Counted from the first letter of the stretch, positions 1 through 11,331 are shown. The stretch is DNA of 64,000 bases from Limonium bicolor (GCA_023374045.1 CM041781.1:140732982-140796981), one strand, 5' to 3'. A program made the numbers and translations. The notes: generated from the letters alone by a model not told the origin.

Positions 1-147
1 ATATATCCTCTTGCATATTTACTAAGCTTATAATTAGCTAGACAGTTACGAAGTCCCTGTGGATACGACCTTGTTGTACTACAATGATTGGGTTCACTGC
101 CCATAGTTAGCAAGATAGTTTCACCACTGTTTTGCACAACAATAGGG
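1..147. repeat. Possible LTR remnant at the window edge
   Basis: The stretch holds the words AAGTCCCTGTGGATACGACC and a run of short direct words. This resembles sequence often found near the LTR end or PBS of Athila/Tat-type plant retroelements (compare 21898-21920, which carries a similar phrase). There is no ORF and no clear LTR end. The assignment is an inference from one phrase and is weak. Confidence 0.25.
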
Positions 148-836
148 TTAATACTTTCTAAAGGAAAGGTTTAGGCATCCTGGTTTCATGTGTGTGGCAT
201 TGATTATTGCTGGTGGTGTCGTATTCAACTTGATCTTTTTGATGCCGTGATACAACATCCTTAATTTTCCACCCATGATTAGGACATCTCCTGATCTCAA
301 TACCATTTTCTCCGCGAGGTCCACACGCTTCTGCTTGCTATACAAGAATACCGCGTCATCACCAATGGACCAAGACACTACGGGCACTCCTTGTTCTAGA
401 GATTCCATTGTCTCATCCTTGTCTTGGTGTAAGACAAGTCGTCCTTCTTTCTCATAGAAGTTGACGATACATAAGTCTGCTTCAAGTGCACGGATTGGGT
501 CATCTTCATATTGTTGTGCGAGTTGTACAGCTTAACAAGCGTTTGAAATTCGGTGGGTATTGATGGAGGTGTTACTCAGTCTCCTGCTCGCGTCTTCTGG
601 TATGTCTTGGTATAAGGGTTCCAATCCTTTCCTAAGCACATCATCTTCAGCTTCATTGTTGCTCCACCGGGGAATTCGGGTGTGTAAAATCCTCCTGGAC
701 CCACTCCTAGTTCATTGCATCGTCGGATGATGGAAATTTGCGCTTCGGGTGTCAGGTATCCTTTTAATATGATCATACCTGGGCGGATAACCTGACACTG
801 CTCGTTGGTTGCGAGTGGTGATGTCGGTTCCTTCAT
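148..836 (-). pseudogene. Broken AlkB-type 2-oxoglutarate/Fe(II) dioxygenase copy
   Basis: Two minus-strand reading frames together resemble plant AlkB-like dioxygenases, which oxidatively demethylate alkylated DNA or RNA bases. The N-terminal part (836 down to 576) has RPGMIILKGYL, GPGGFY and KMMCLGKDWNP, a typical start of the catalytic domain. The C-terminal part (about 510 down to 148) has CIVNFY, then LHQD at about 421-432 (the iron-binding HxD), the second iron histidine at 246-248, and the end GCLNLSFRKY. The copy is broken by an in-frame TGA at 576-578 and a frameshift near 500-515. The first arginine of the usual R-x5-R 2-oxoglutarate site appears as Cys (codon 175-177). No intron-sized gap separates the two parts, which suits a processed or captured copy, though this is not proven. 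It lies on the same strand as, and downstream of, the gag remnant at 1038-2482. The family call is firm; origin and exact ends are uncertain. Confidence 0.82.
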
Positions 837-1037
837 GGTTAGGGTTTGAAGGTATTGGGTAGTAGATATTAAATCTCCCTAAGGTTGTAAATTTCAGCTA
901 ATGTGAGTTCTAGTTTCAACTAGTTCATTTCATGCTTAAATTCATACTTCAAGTGCTTACGCATTTATGCATTAACTCATACAGGTAATTCAATATTTTA
1001 GACATGCTCTTCAAGGATTAAAGATATTAGTTAGTAC

Positions 1038-2482
1038 CTAAGCCGAACTTAGTACCGGTCCCATCACGATCAATGATATGCAAGGCCGGCTGCCTCTGCG
1101 GTGCGCCCTTCTGAGCACCTCGGGACCCCTGTCCCTATGAGGTCTGTTGGGTCTGAGCATCGCCAGACGCAGCCTCCTTGCCTTCACGTTGCTTGTAGCC
1201 CTGGTAGTTGCCCTTGGGCTTCGAGTTTTCCGGGTATACATTCGCACGGTGCCCCAGTTTCTGGCAGTTGTAGCATTGGATCTCCCTTCCTTGGCAATCG
1301 GTGCTAGGATGATCCTTGTTGCAGTTTCGGCATACATAGCTTCGATCATCACCTTGGTTCTTGCCATAGCCAGAACCTGTAGCTTCGAAGTTAGCGAGGT
1401 TCAACATATTTACACTAATTCACATACACACTAATTCACAAGTATACTAATTCGGTTTCGGGTTCTTACCCTTGTAGGGCTGAGACCTCAGTGGCTTTGC
1501 TGCCACTGGTGCAGTGTAGGCGAGCTGCAACGGCTCAGCTACCTTGCCCTTCTCAGCATGGGCACTGCTGTTTCCTGAGGTATTCTTCTGGTTTTGGTAG
1601 GAGTACTTCCCCTTCGTCTTCTTCCATGGCTTACTCTGACTTTGCTCATCGGAGTTGTTACCCTTGCTTCTCACCTTGCGCTTCAGTGCTTGCTCTTCAT
1701 CTCTCAGCTGGCAGGTGACCTCAACTCGAGATGCAGCGTGGTAACACTCCTGAAGTATTCGGGCATTAGGTTATGCTTTTACGTAAGGAGGTACTAATTC
1801 GTTTAAATGATGTTTACCTAAAGGGAGGTAAACCGTGTGAACCCCATGCCATACCGGAGTCGATGGCTCAATCCGCCGTAGAAGCGGTCGACCAAAACCT
1901 GGCCGGTATACCCAAGGTCAGGTAGAAGTCTGAGAATGGAGGTGAAAGTACGGTAGTATTCATTAACCATCATCTTCTCCGTCATCTTGAGGGCATTGAG
2001 CTCAATGTGCTTCTTGGTCTTGACATGCTCCGGGTAGTACTTAGATCGGAGAAGAGAGGTGAAAGCTTACCAGTCAAATGCGGGGTCAGCAGTGTGCTCG
2101 GCCTTGACGAGCTTCCACCAGTCCATAGCAGCGTCCTTGAGGTAGTATGCCGCTATCCTCACCCTCACTCCAGCAGGAGCCTCGAGGGTCTCGAAAGCCG
2201 TCTCCATCTCGAAGATATAGGCCTCGAGCTTGGCGGGGTCGCTCTCGCCTCTAAAGCAGGGAGGTCGAAGATCGGCGACTGCCTTTACCCAATTAGTTTC
2301 CCGGGGTTGAGGCGGGTCGGGCTGTTGTTGTTGGTTTTGCTGTACTTGCTGCTGGGCTGCAGTCATTAGCTGGGCAAGAGCTGTGCCACGGCAGCGGTGA
2401 TGATTTCAGCGACCGTCTGCGCGCCAGGCTCATCAGTCTGCTCTCCCCGGGGTAGGCCTCGACCACAACCTCTTCCTAACAT
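1038..2482 (-). pseudogene. Ty3/Gypsy chromovirus-like gag, broken
   Basis: This is the remnant of a retrotransposon capsid/nucleocapsid gene read from ATG at 2480-2482 towards lower coordinates. The first about 110 bases run in one frame to a stop near 2374. A second frame (2366 to 2067) gives a Gln-rich segment, then NWVKAVADLRPPCFRGESDP and AAYYLKDAAMDWWK, the core of the retrotransposon gag domain. A TAA follows FDW, after which the same frame continues with KYYPEHVK and NEYYRTF to about 1820. A Lys-rich linker (1674-1447) leads to a double zinc knuckle (1407-1280): CRNCNKDHPSTDC and CYNCQKLGHRANVY, where the last Cys of the second knuckle is replaced by Tyr. Short AT-rich insertions interrupt it near 1753-1821 and 1395-1446. 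The order relative to the PBS (2684-2695) and 5' LTR (2701-6518) fits one element. The knuckle spacing resembles the Tekay/Del lineage; that lineage is inferred. Confidence 0.85.
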
Positions 2483-2683
2483 CTGGACAAGTATGGATTA
2501 CATTAGATACTATGACCATGTGGTCTTGATTTAAACAATGGTATCGTCATTTCAGACGTCAAGGGTATCCGTTATCATTAACGGTCATTCCTAGTTAGGT
2601 TTCTAATTCTCCGTTGTAAAACTGTTTATAACCTAACTCGGTAATCACTACTCTCGGTGATCTAATCTTCAGAGCGCTACTGC

Positions 2684-2695
2684 GCTCTGATACCA
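2684..2695 (-). other. Primer-binding site (tRNA-iMet type)
   Basis: On the minus strand this reads TGGTATCAGAGC, the common plant PBS matching the 3' end of initiator Met tRNA. It sits five bases from the LTR end at 2701. The bases TCAGAGC are the 5' half of a perfect 9-bp hairpin at 2669-2690 with loop AGTA. Confidence 0.93.
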
Positions 2696-2700
2696 CTTTT

Positions 2701-5700
2701 TGTAACACCCCAACCACTAATCCTTTCATTATCCTCTAATCGTCTCCATATTTACTCTACACGAAGCGGATACTTACATACTCCCGACGGGTGATACAAC
2801 GCCGTTAGCCATTCCAAGGCTAACAAGGCTCCTACTACTTACTGTAACGGTCTGAAGACTAGAATTTATCGAGCAACTTAAATACTTTCATTACAATCCC
2901 AATACTTACTTACATTCTTGATTACCGAGTATACGAAAATCTATTAATTACATTCCACCTTACAAGCCTACAAAATCTAAGAGTTTATACAACCACTCAT
3001 TCTTTCCAAATTCACAAGTTCAATTCTTCAAAAGGGTGTACCACATGGTACACCGGCAACTCAAAAAGGTGTCAAGCCATGTACAACTCGGTACACCTTT
3101 CTCATCCTACTAACTACTCCAAAAAGAAATCGTCTTTGGTCCTAACTCGACCATCAATTCTCCCGAGTACCTGTAGAAATAAAAACAGTGCCCCAAGAGG
3201 CTCAGCAAACGCTGCATATGAAATTCGCATACCCCACGTGCTAACAGGGATACGCCGACTACATGGTCGAATACATGTGGTTCGTTTTATTCATACATAC
3301 ATACCTGCTTTTATAAGAAATAATACATTCACATCATAGATCATACATACATTCCATTCAGTACATACAAGGAAGACAATACGAGTCAACCGTTCATACT
3401 TACCGAATACGGAGATACACTTCTCCAATACATACGCAATACTTGTTAGCTTCGTTACTCACCCGGGTTAATCGGGTGTACTTTACTCTTTTACTCGTGG
3501 TCAATGACTTATACTAGCCATGACCGTTACAATACAAATACCTTTCTTACTTACATACTCAAGTCAAGTCAGTATGACCTCTGGGCAAGGACTACGATAT
3601 CTCACCACTGGGTTTTAAGGTGGCTCACTAATCCAGGATGCTACCCATTTAAGGGGTTTGGTCCATGGAAAAGATTAAGGCCAGGAATCGGATCCAACCT
3701 CTTGTGTCTCCTCATCCTCACGCGTTGCCGAAACTATATCGGACTTCTACTCATTCCATTTTACCAATTACTGAAGTTAGAATGTTAGGTAGTTAGCAAT
3801 TAGTTAGAAGTCCTTCCTTCCATACCATGGGTTAATACACTACACATCAAGCCACACATACACCTCATTCACATTCATACATTTCATGAATTATACCAAC
3901 TATAGGTTCAAGACAATACACAAGAACAATATATCACAAGCACAAGTAAGTGCATTAAAAACCAAATTCGTGCATTTATCTTATTTAGGTGATCACATAA
4001 ACACACAAATCAGGTAGCCAAGGTAGCATACGAGGCATGAGAAAATCATACCGTTCACCGTCGTACTCGGACTCTGATTCTCCTTCGAGGTTCAACTATT
4101 CGAGTCCTATAACATATACGGAATTGGACGGTTAATTATCTATTATTAGCCTAACCTGTTCTTTTGATTAATGTTTCCAAGCTACCATTACTAATCCTTT
4201 ACACCTCAATCTTATTCACCAAAACTTATTTACTTCTTATGTTTCTCAAGTTTGTTTTCTTACTTATATGTACATCCCTTACCATCATTACTCTAATACT
4301 AATGCCACATATGTATGTCCATGTATATATATATTTCTTTTTCTTTTTTTTTGGACCCGACCGACCCTTGTGTGACCCGACCGACCCAAACCCCTCTGGG
4401 TCAGTCGAAGTCAGAAAGAAATCGACCCTAGAATCCATCTCGACTGACCCATCCTCTTGGGTCAGTCGAAGTCAGAAACTTCGAGTTTGGAAAAATTCTT
4501 GCCCGACCGACTCACCCGTCTGGGTCGGTCGAAGTCAGAAAGTTTACGTTCCAGTGCTTTTAGTCCGACCGACCCACGACCGACTCAACCCTCTGGGTCG
4601 GTCGAGGTCAGAATTGCCCTATTGAATTTGTTTCAACTTCATTCTTCTACCCATTTCTTCCTCAATCTTCTACATGTATTCTAACATGTTTTAGTACTAA
4701 TTAGACCCTCTAAATTACCTTGGTTCATTCCTTAAAATTATCTCTAAATCCTTAGTCTCCTTACACAATTTTTCCACTCTTATTTTCTAGAAACTTATGC
4801 TATAGATTTTGTTTCTCCTATGCTACAGATTTTAACTCTAACCTCCACCCTCCAATACTCCCTCAACTAATACCATTTCTAGCATTCAAAATGCATTCTC
4901 TTCCACCCTAGTTCTTCCCACTACTTAACTCTCTTTCAAATATGTTTTCAAAATGGTAAACTACTCACATTACACACCAGGACACACCTAGTTACATCCT
5001 AGGTTATTTTCTTCTCTCAAACACTTAAGTCTTCTAATTTCTAGACAAATTTTGACAGAGGTTCCCTACACTTCTAAGCATTCTCACCACACCATTTATT
5101 CCATACAATTCAGTTTTACACCCTTGTTTATCCAAGACAATAACAACACTTAAATAGTTCAATCTTTACTCAATATTTTTCCTGCACAACATCATCTATT
5201 TTCTCAAGGCTTTTACAAGATTTTAACCATCATTCAAAAGCTCCAAAACAGTCTAGTTCCCTTCCTCATTACACTACCACCTAACTACTACTCAAAGCCA
5301 TATACATTACTCATTTCAAGTATTTAAAATCTGTTACAATAAAGCATACAAAACTAGCTCAAGGTAAGAGCAATTACCTTGTGTTTCTAGTTTTTCCTTT
5401 CTTTCTTCCTTTCTCCTTCCTTCTTTCTTCTTTGTTTCTTTGTTTCTTGTTCAAGCCCCACAAAACCGATAATGCTACAACCACCATACATGCCAATACT
5501 AGTTTAGAAACCCATCCTTAAACTAACCTAGCCTTAATACATGTTAAGGTTTATAAGGGGTATTTACCTTGTGTTCCTTAGTGGGATTTTTGGACAGCAA
5601 AGAGGCTAGGTTTCCAGCTCCCAAAATGCACCCAAAACCGGCTGGAACATGGGAGAAACAAGGGCTCCACTTTGAATTTTCGTTTTGCAAAAAGGAGTTA

Positions 5701-6518
5701 GAAAAAGATGGATTTTTAAGACTCTTTTTACCTCAAAACAACAAGGAGATGAAAGAGCTCCAAATGGTAGTATTCAAGCTCCGAAATGAGCTACAGCCAT
5801 GGTGATGAAGTGTGAGCTTTTCGATTTTTGAAAGGAGGAAGATGATCTCCTTGGCAAGGGGAATCCAATGGTGCAGTTTCTGTAAGATTTGGACATGGTT
5901 TGAGTCTTGAACAAGAGGAGGGAAGGAAGGTGCTGTGTGAGAGTTTCAAGCTTCCATGGCTGTCGAGAGGGAGGAGGGAAATTTCAGAAGAAGGAAGGAG
6001 GGGATACGGTGAGAGAAGAGAATAAGGAGGAGAGAGAGTCCCACTCACCCTTTTCTACTTTATTTGTTTGTCTTTTAGCAAATAAGGAAAGAATTTAGGG
6101 AGTGAGAGGAGGGAAAGTCGGCACCCACAACCCACACTCACAAAATCTGATTGTTATTTACAAGTGGGACATTTTAGTTTAGCTTATTTACACTTATCAT
6201 CCCATAACTTCTAGTTTTTACATTACTCACTAGCCGGAACCCGTTTTCCCGAATTTTCACGTTTAATTAATTTTAATGGTTCTAGACCTTCACTAATGTC
6301 TAATTATATACATTTTATTGACTAAAATTATTACGGGTTTATTTAACCCGCTTAAAGTCACGTTTTTCCGGTTTCCTCGAAAACACACTTTAAGGTTTGT
6401 TTGTGCTTTTAATCCGTTTTCTTCAGGATTTGTTCCCTCATGTTTATTTAGGCATAATCAAGCCTCTAAGATATTAATTAGCCTAATTAATCACTATTTT
6501 TAATTTCGAGGTATTTCA
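2701..6518 (-). mobile_element. 5' LTR (3.8 kb) of the minus-strand gag-bearing element
   Basis: On the plus strand the LTR runs from TGTAACACCCC to GGTATTTCA; read in sense it starts TGAAATACC and ends GGGGTGTTACA, directly before the PBS. It contains an array of GACCGACC/GGTCGGTC hairpins at 4354-4604, CAAGGTAA-type sense motifs near 5374 and 5563, and a CCCC...GGCTCAGCA module near 3190-3210 shared with other LTRs here. The flank beyond its start is GTATC. The partner 3' LTR and its target-site duplication lie outside the window or are lost. All small ORFs inside it look like chance. Confidence 0.88.
4354..4604. repeat. Array of four GACCGACC/GGTCGGTC hairpin units
   Basis: Four imperfect units of roughly 60-70 bp each carry a left arm such as GACCGACCCA or GACTGACCCA and a right arm such as TGGGTCGGTC or GGGTCAGTC, followed by GAAGTCAGAA. 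In the second unit both arms have changed together (CGACTGACCCA with TGGGTCAGTCG). Related arrays lie in three other LTRs of the window. Confidence 0.9.
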
Positions 6519-6839
6519 GTATCTATCACTCTAACTACAGAGACACGGACGACTACAAAAGTGAAAGAAAAAGGAACATGCATTGCAGACAACTTTTCAC
6601 TAAGCAGAAGCCATTGATCTTCCATGATTCTCCATCGTTTGGTGCAGCCTGAAACAGGATTTCATCACAAACATGGCATCCACCTGAGGGGTGAAAGAGA
6701 AGAAGAGGGAAACAAAGCGGTGAAAGAGTTTTCTAGAGTGAAGAGTCCGCATATTGATTAGCTTACATCTAAAACTATTCCTTTTTTCTTATATAACATA
6801 TAAAACTAATTCCTAAAATAATATTATCATCATTTAAAC
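6519..6839. other. Unassigned flank of the left element
   Basis: About 320 bases directly after the LTR start. They are purine-rich, with several GAAAGAGAAGAAG-like words, and have no ORF or motif that I recognise. This is probably the old insertion target. Confidence 0.4.
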
Positions 6840-7400
6840 AGATGATTTCACTTATTCATCGGTCATCGGCATCCTCATCAGCATGCAGGAGAAATTCAGA
6901 AATCGTCTTCTAAAGTCGTCTTTTGATAAGATGATTTCTTTGTTAATTAGGGCCACATTTATTACTTATGAAATCGTCTCTTAAAAAACATATTTCACCT
7001 ATTACTCACAACCTTTAAAAATTCTAAGTGTTAGAGCACCTCGATTTCTCAGTTTAAGTGGGGGAGAAATCATCTTGTCAAAAAATGATTTCTAAAGTCC
7101 GTCTTTTGAAATTTTTAACTATTTTTTAATAAACAATTTACCATATCCCAAAGTGTAAAGTTATTCTTCCAAAAGATGATTTCTCCACTTATCATTGTCA
7201 ACTCAGCCCTCCGCGTCATCATTTAGAGGTGATGGAAATCGTCTTTACAAAAGACGATTCAACTTAAATTGTCTTTACATGTGATGATTTTAAGTCAAAT
7301 GTAAAACAGGGTTGCTTAAGAGAAATCGTCTTTAGAAGCGGCCATTCTATAAGTTAAAAGAATCCATCTTTATAAGAGATGGTTTTACGGGTTTTAAAAA
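6840..7400. repeat. Cluster of AAATCGTCTTT / GATGATTTC motifs (CACTA-like subterminal region)
   Basis: The 9-12 base word AAATCGTCTTT and its near inverse (GATGATTTC, AGACGATT) occur about a dozen times in both orientations. One perfect local palindrome, AAATCGTCTTT with its mirror, lies around 7233-7258. Dense short direct and inverted words of this kind are typical of the subterminal regions that bind the transposase of plant CACTA elements. A pyrimidine-rich leader-like stretch follows (7430-7560). I do not find a convincing CACTA terminal repeat with a 3-bp duplication; CACTACTAGAG at about 7819 is the nearest candidate. The class is inferred. Confidence 0.45.
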
Positions 7401-7895
7401 CTTGCACAAATTTCTTCTTTCTCATGCGAACAAAATCTCTCTTTTTCTCTCCCATTTCTCTTGCAAACTAAGATTCCCTTCCACCTTGTAAGAGTTGTTT
7501 CTCGCCATTCGAGCTGCCTGCTGCCACCTGCCCGTCACTAAAATTTATGTCATTGTCCCCCTTCAAGGTAAAATTATATCATAAATATTAAGCTATACAA
7601 ATTTTATATAAAAGTAGTTATTAATTATGGAATTTGGTGCGATTAAACAAGTAGTTATATTATAAGTTTGAATGATTATTAATCTTAACTGAATGAAATG
7701 CTTGCAAATGTATGATTTTATGACATGTTCTTAGTAATTAGTATTAGAAACTTGAAAAATAAACTTCTAACAAATGAGTGCTAGCGAAAGCAAGATTTTG
7801 TATGTATTATATGTCTTGTCACTACTAGAGGGATTGTTAGTCACAACACTTTAATGATAACACAAAGCATAAAGCTCGCACAGAAGGATTAATGA
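7401..7895. other. Leader-like pyrimidine-rich stretch and AT-rich filler
   Basis: A CT-rich segment (7410-7560) ends at CTTCAAGGTAAAATTATATC, which resembles a 5' splice site. AT-rich DNA with no ORF follows. It could be the untranslated leader of the CACTA-like element suggested at 6840-7400, but nothing in it encodes a transposase. Confidence 0.3.
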
Positions 7896-8545
7896 CTGAA
7901 TGTTGTCGAGCTATTCTAAGGTGCTGACTACCTAAAAATATTGTCGAGCTATTATAAGGCGTTGGCTTCCTATAACGCTTGAGTGTTGTCAAGATGCTAT
8001 AAGGTGCTGACTACCTAAACAAGAAAAAGGTTGATATTTTCTAGGCACTTCTAGGGGCCTGGACTTCTCCCGGTTGGAATGTCATATGACTTGGATACTT
8101 CTAGGGACCGAAACCTGCTCTAAAAAGTGTTGGCCATCTAAAACTTAATAAAATCAACTTCACCGAGCTTTGAGGTGTTGGGAACCTAAAAATACATAAA
8201 CACTGCCATGCTTTGAGGTGTCGGGAACCTAAAATTCCACTGAGCATTCTAAGGTGTCAGTAACCTAAGATGAATGCAAAGAAGTGTGATACATGGTGAG
8301 ATTGATGCAATGTGTTTAATGATATAAATGTGTAATCAGGGCTTACGACGAGCCTGTGATAGATTAATGGTAGTCTAGGCTTACGACGAGCCTTGGGCTT
8401 TTGGGTTGTGGTAGTGTGATGGTAGTCAGGGCTTATAACAAGACTAAGGGTTTTTTTGGGTTATGGTAGTCAGAGATTATGTTGAGCATGAGGTTTTGAA
8501 ATGTACGGTTTATAAGCAGGGTTTAGGGCTTATGACAAGCCTAAG
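7896..8545 (+). repeat. Degenerate tandem arrays (GTCGAGCTATTCTAAGGTG and GGGCTTATGACGAGCCT)
   Basis: Repeats of about 40-45 bases built on GAGC-ATTCTAAGGTGTCGGGAACC run from 7896 to about 8270. Irregularly spaced copies of AGGGCTTATGACGAGCCT follow to 8545. The same two words in the same order and orientation occur at 20170-21070, so both stretches derive from one repeat family, probably LTR or UTR sequence of an old Tat/Athila-type element. Confidence 0.7.
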
Positions 8546-8635
8546 GTTGAATTCTTAAACTGTGACGGGTTCTGCCACTCGGGGGCTCCCGGTTCAACTT
8601 CAAGCTGACTTTTTACCATTACCCCACCAATTGGG

Positions 8636-9075
8636 TGAGAATCAATATCTCTAAAGAATCTGTATCTTTGATTGAGAATCTATATCTCTGAAGAACATGT
8701 ACTTTGGTTCAAAATCTGTATCTTTGAAGAATCTGTACCTTCGATTGAGAATATGTATCTCTGAAGAATATGTATCTTCAGTTTTACACTAAAGAGTCTC
8801 ATACTGAAAGATGGTATGATGCAAAGTAAGTTTGATGCAAAAGTTATGTTGACACGGTGTCAAAGTTGAACTAAATTCAAAAGAGCCGACTCGACGTCAA
8901 AATGGGGCTGGCTTAGTATAAAAAAAGGTGTTGATTCTGCTGTCAAAAATGGGTTGACTCGGTGTCAAAGAACGAGGTTAACTCTGACAACACAACAAGT
9001 TTATTTGATTATCAAAATAGAGTTGACTTGGTGTCAAAATGGGGTTGACTCGGTGTCAAAATGGTGTGATTTTGT
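8636..9075 (+). repeat. Degenerate tandem repeats (AGAATCTGTATCT and GTTGACTCGGTGTCAAAATGG)
   Basis: The first part (8636-8790) repeats AGAATCTGTATCTTTGATTG-like units. The second (8850-9075) repeats GTTGACTCGGTGTCAAAATGG with decay. A related phrase (GGGTGAGAATCTATACCTCT) is found near 21120, matching the other copy of this repeat family. Confidence 0.65.
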
Positions 9076-10985
9076 GCATAATAAAACATTTTTCTTAACA
9101 AAAGCTCATGGAACTTTAATTTACTGGCATGGTTTTCCAGACTATAATTTTTGTTCTTTTAAAATCCATCATGCTTTTGGGCTCTGGTATTGAAGGTATA
9201 TATGGTGGTTAGGGTTGATGGATGGTAGTCATGGCTTATGACGAGCCTATGGTTTTGGAAGAGTTTAGGACTTATAACATGCCTATGGTTTTGGAATGTA
9301 GTGGAGCTAAAGACTTAAGGGATGAGCAATGGTCAAGGCTTATGATGAGCTTGGGATGAGTAGAGTTCACGACTATAGTATTTTTGGTCACCTTTGAATC
9401 GTTGTATTTGTGGCAAGTGTTGAAACAACAACTACCCCCAGTATTTCTTTGAGTAATTGAGTTAAAAAAGATCATGGCAATCGAATGGATAGATCGCCCC
9501 CAATATATTTTGTTAAGCATGTGAACAAATCTTGTCCTCACGGGGTTAAGGCTTACTTGATGTGGTGCTTTTTCTACCTACACTCGGTGTGTTTGGTGTT
9601 TATACTCATTCCTCACTTACAATCATAACTTTATGACTACTGAATTCGATGTTTGATGGAGTTACACGTTCGATCTGCTACTTTCACTTGATTAGATACA
9701 CAACTATCAAGTAGGAAGTCTTTGAAGCTTATAATGGGGCGGTAGGGTGTGATGAAAGACGATGAGAACATGGAAGAATATTTTGGGTTATGTGGAGCTT
9801 AAGAGTGACCAAAGTTGCAACTTATGCCTTCTCTCGGATTTGCCTTCCTTGTCTTGAAGTCATCTTGCTACTTTGTGTTGACTTGCTTTTAAGCTTCAAA
9901 CTTTTAAAGTCATCCTTTACATCATTTTCTTGTTGAAATTTGAATTTTTGAGGCTTTTTAGATCTTCTTTTTTATCCTTCTTCGGGGTTCTTGTGTCTCC
10001 CGACTTTGCATTGTTTTGACTCTTCTTCGGGGTTCTTATGTCTCATGGCTTTTGAGTACTTAGAGCTATTTTAATGTGAGCTCTCTTAATCCTAGGTCTC
10101 TTTGGGACCATTTGAGAACCTTTGTTATCATACTTGTTGCAACATTGCTTCTCTTGGACTAGCATAGTCGCTATTTGAGAGTCGGGCTCCTCGCTTCCTT
10201 TAGTCTGGATCGGATATTCATCACAGGCTGGCTTACTTTGTGAAGCTTAATGATTCAAAAAGAGGATACATGAAAGGCTCAGTGGGGGTTCCTAGGGTTT
10301 GATGTCAGAGTTTCACAAAAAAAAATCGGTTGTGTGGTGGTGTTCCTAGGTGCTTTGTCATTCATGATAGTTGTGTGCCCGTTCTTGTTACTTTTCATGG
10401 ATCTAAGCGTAAATCTACAAGCTATCTCTTTCAGTCAGAGTTATGTTGTTTACCTTACCTTTGTATGTGGCCTCACCAGAGTCATGTAAAATGATACACT
10501 CTTCACTCGTGGTCTTTCTACTCAAGGCGTTCTCATACTCTTTTTGTTCAAAGAGTTTTGTTCATGTTCGTCAGAAGGAAGTTTCAAATAAATGGTCCCT
10601 AACTCAGATTGCCCCCGGTATTACTTTGGGATTTTCAACAATGATTTGAATGTTGGGTGTTTTTATCATTTCTGTGGGTTATCTGAATGCTTTGGGAATG
10701 GGTTGTGATGTCTAGCAAAGCATGCTCAACTTCTCGGAAACAAAGGACAAGTCCTTATGTTCCATTGCCAAAGAATTATTGTTTCATGAACATTAGTTTA
10801 AAAAATGTTTGCTGATGAACAAGATGATTCAGTTGAAGGTGCAAGGCGAACAAACTTCTTCTTCTTTTTTTTAATTATGAGTGAAAGATAAGAAACGGAT
10901 ACTTGAAAATATAAACTTTATATAAAGACAAACATGATAAACTCTATACAAAAACTCTAAACAAAAAGAGATTAAAACAACGAAA
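9076..10985. other. Old degraded retroelement DNA without recognisable genes
   Basis: This stretch has further scattered GGCTTATGACGAGCCT-like copies (9230-9360) and a short duplicated phrase CTTCTTCGGGGTTCTTGTGTC at about 9975 and 10022. The ORFs are short and show no domain. It is probably the interior or LTR of the same Tat-like element whose gag remnant follows on the minus strand. Confidence 0.35.
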
Positions 10986-10989
10986 TGCT

Positions 10990-11331
10990 ACTAGACATTA
11001 GCCTACTCAACAAACTGGAGCCCTTGTTCGGTAAGGTTGTCAATCTTATGCTTCAACGCTCTGCAGTCATTAGTATTGTTCTCTGGTAATTGGTGTAATT
11101 GGTAGAACTGGTTAAGACGTTCCCCAGCTTGGGTGACCATAAGACAAGGCGTGAAGGTTGTAGTAGATTCAGCTCTTGTAGCTTCACGAGCTCTTGACTA
11201 AGAGGCCGGCCAATGTCGGTAAACTGTCTCAGTGCTAAGAACTGCCTAGCCTTGGTACTCTGCTTGGAAGCTTGGGGTCGTTGCACGACATTCGCTTGGT
11301 ATGAAACTAGAGCTACTTTGGCTGGTTCCAC
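10990..11331 (-). pseudogene. Tat/Ogre-like gag remnant
   Basis: The minus strand shows RQFTDIGRPLSQELVKL, which resembles the stretch before the zinc-knuckle region in Tat-lineage gag proteins (K/RQFTPLGMPLSQ-like). A one-base shift near 11165 moves the frame, after which FYQLHQL, NNTNDCRALKHKIDNLTEQG can be read to a stop near 10990. This matches the usual short CxFHxxxGHxTxDCxxLKxxIxxLI pattern, but the leading Cys and His are lost. It is a decayed fragment, about 115 residues in all. Lineage is inferred from these phrases only. Confidence 0.6.

Noticed and set aside
7815..7830. CACTACTAG as the end of a CACTA transposon
   Set aside because: No inverted partner and no 3-bp duplication could be found, so it is not called as a terminal repeat.
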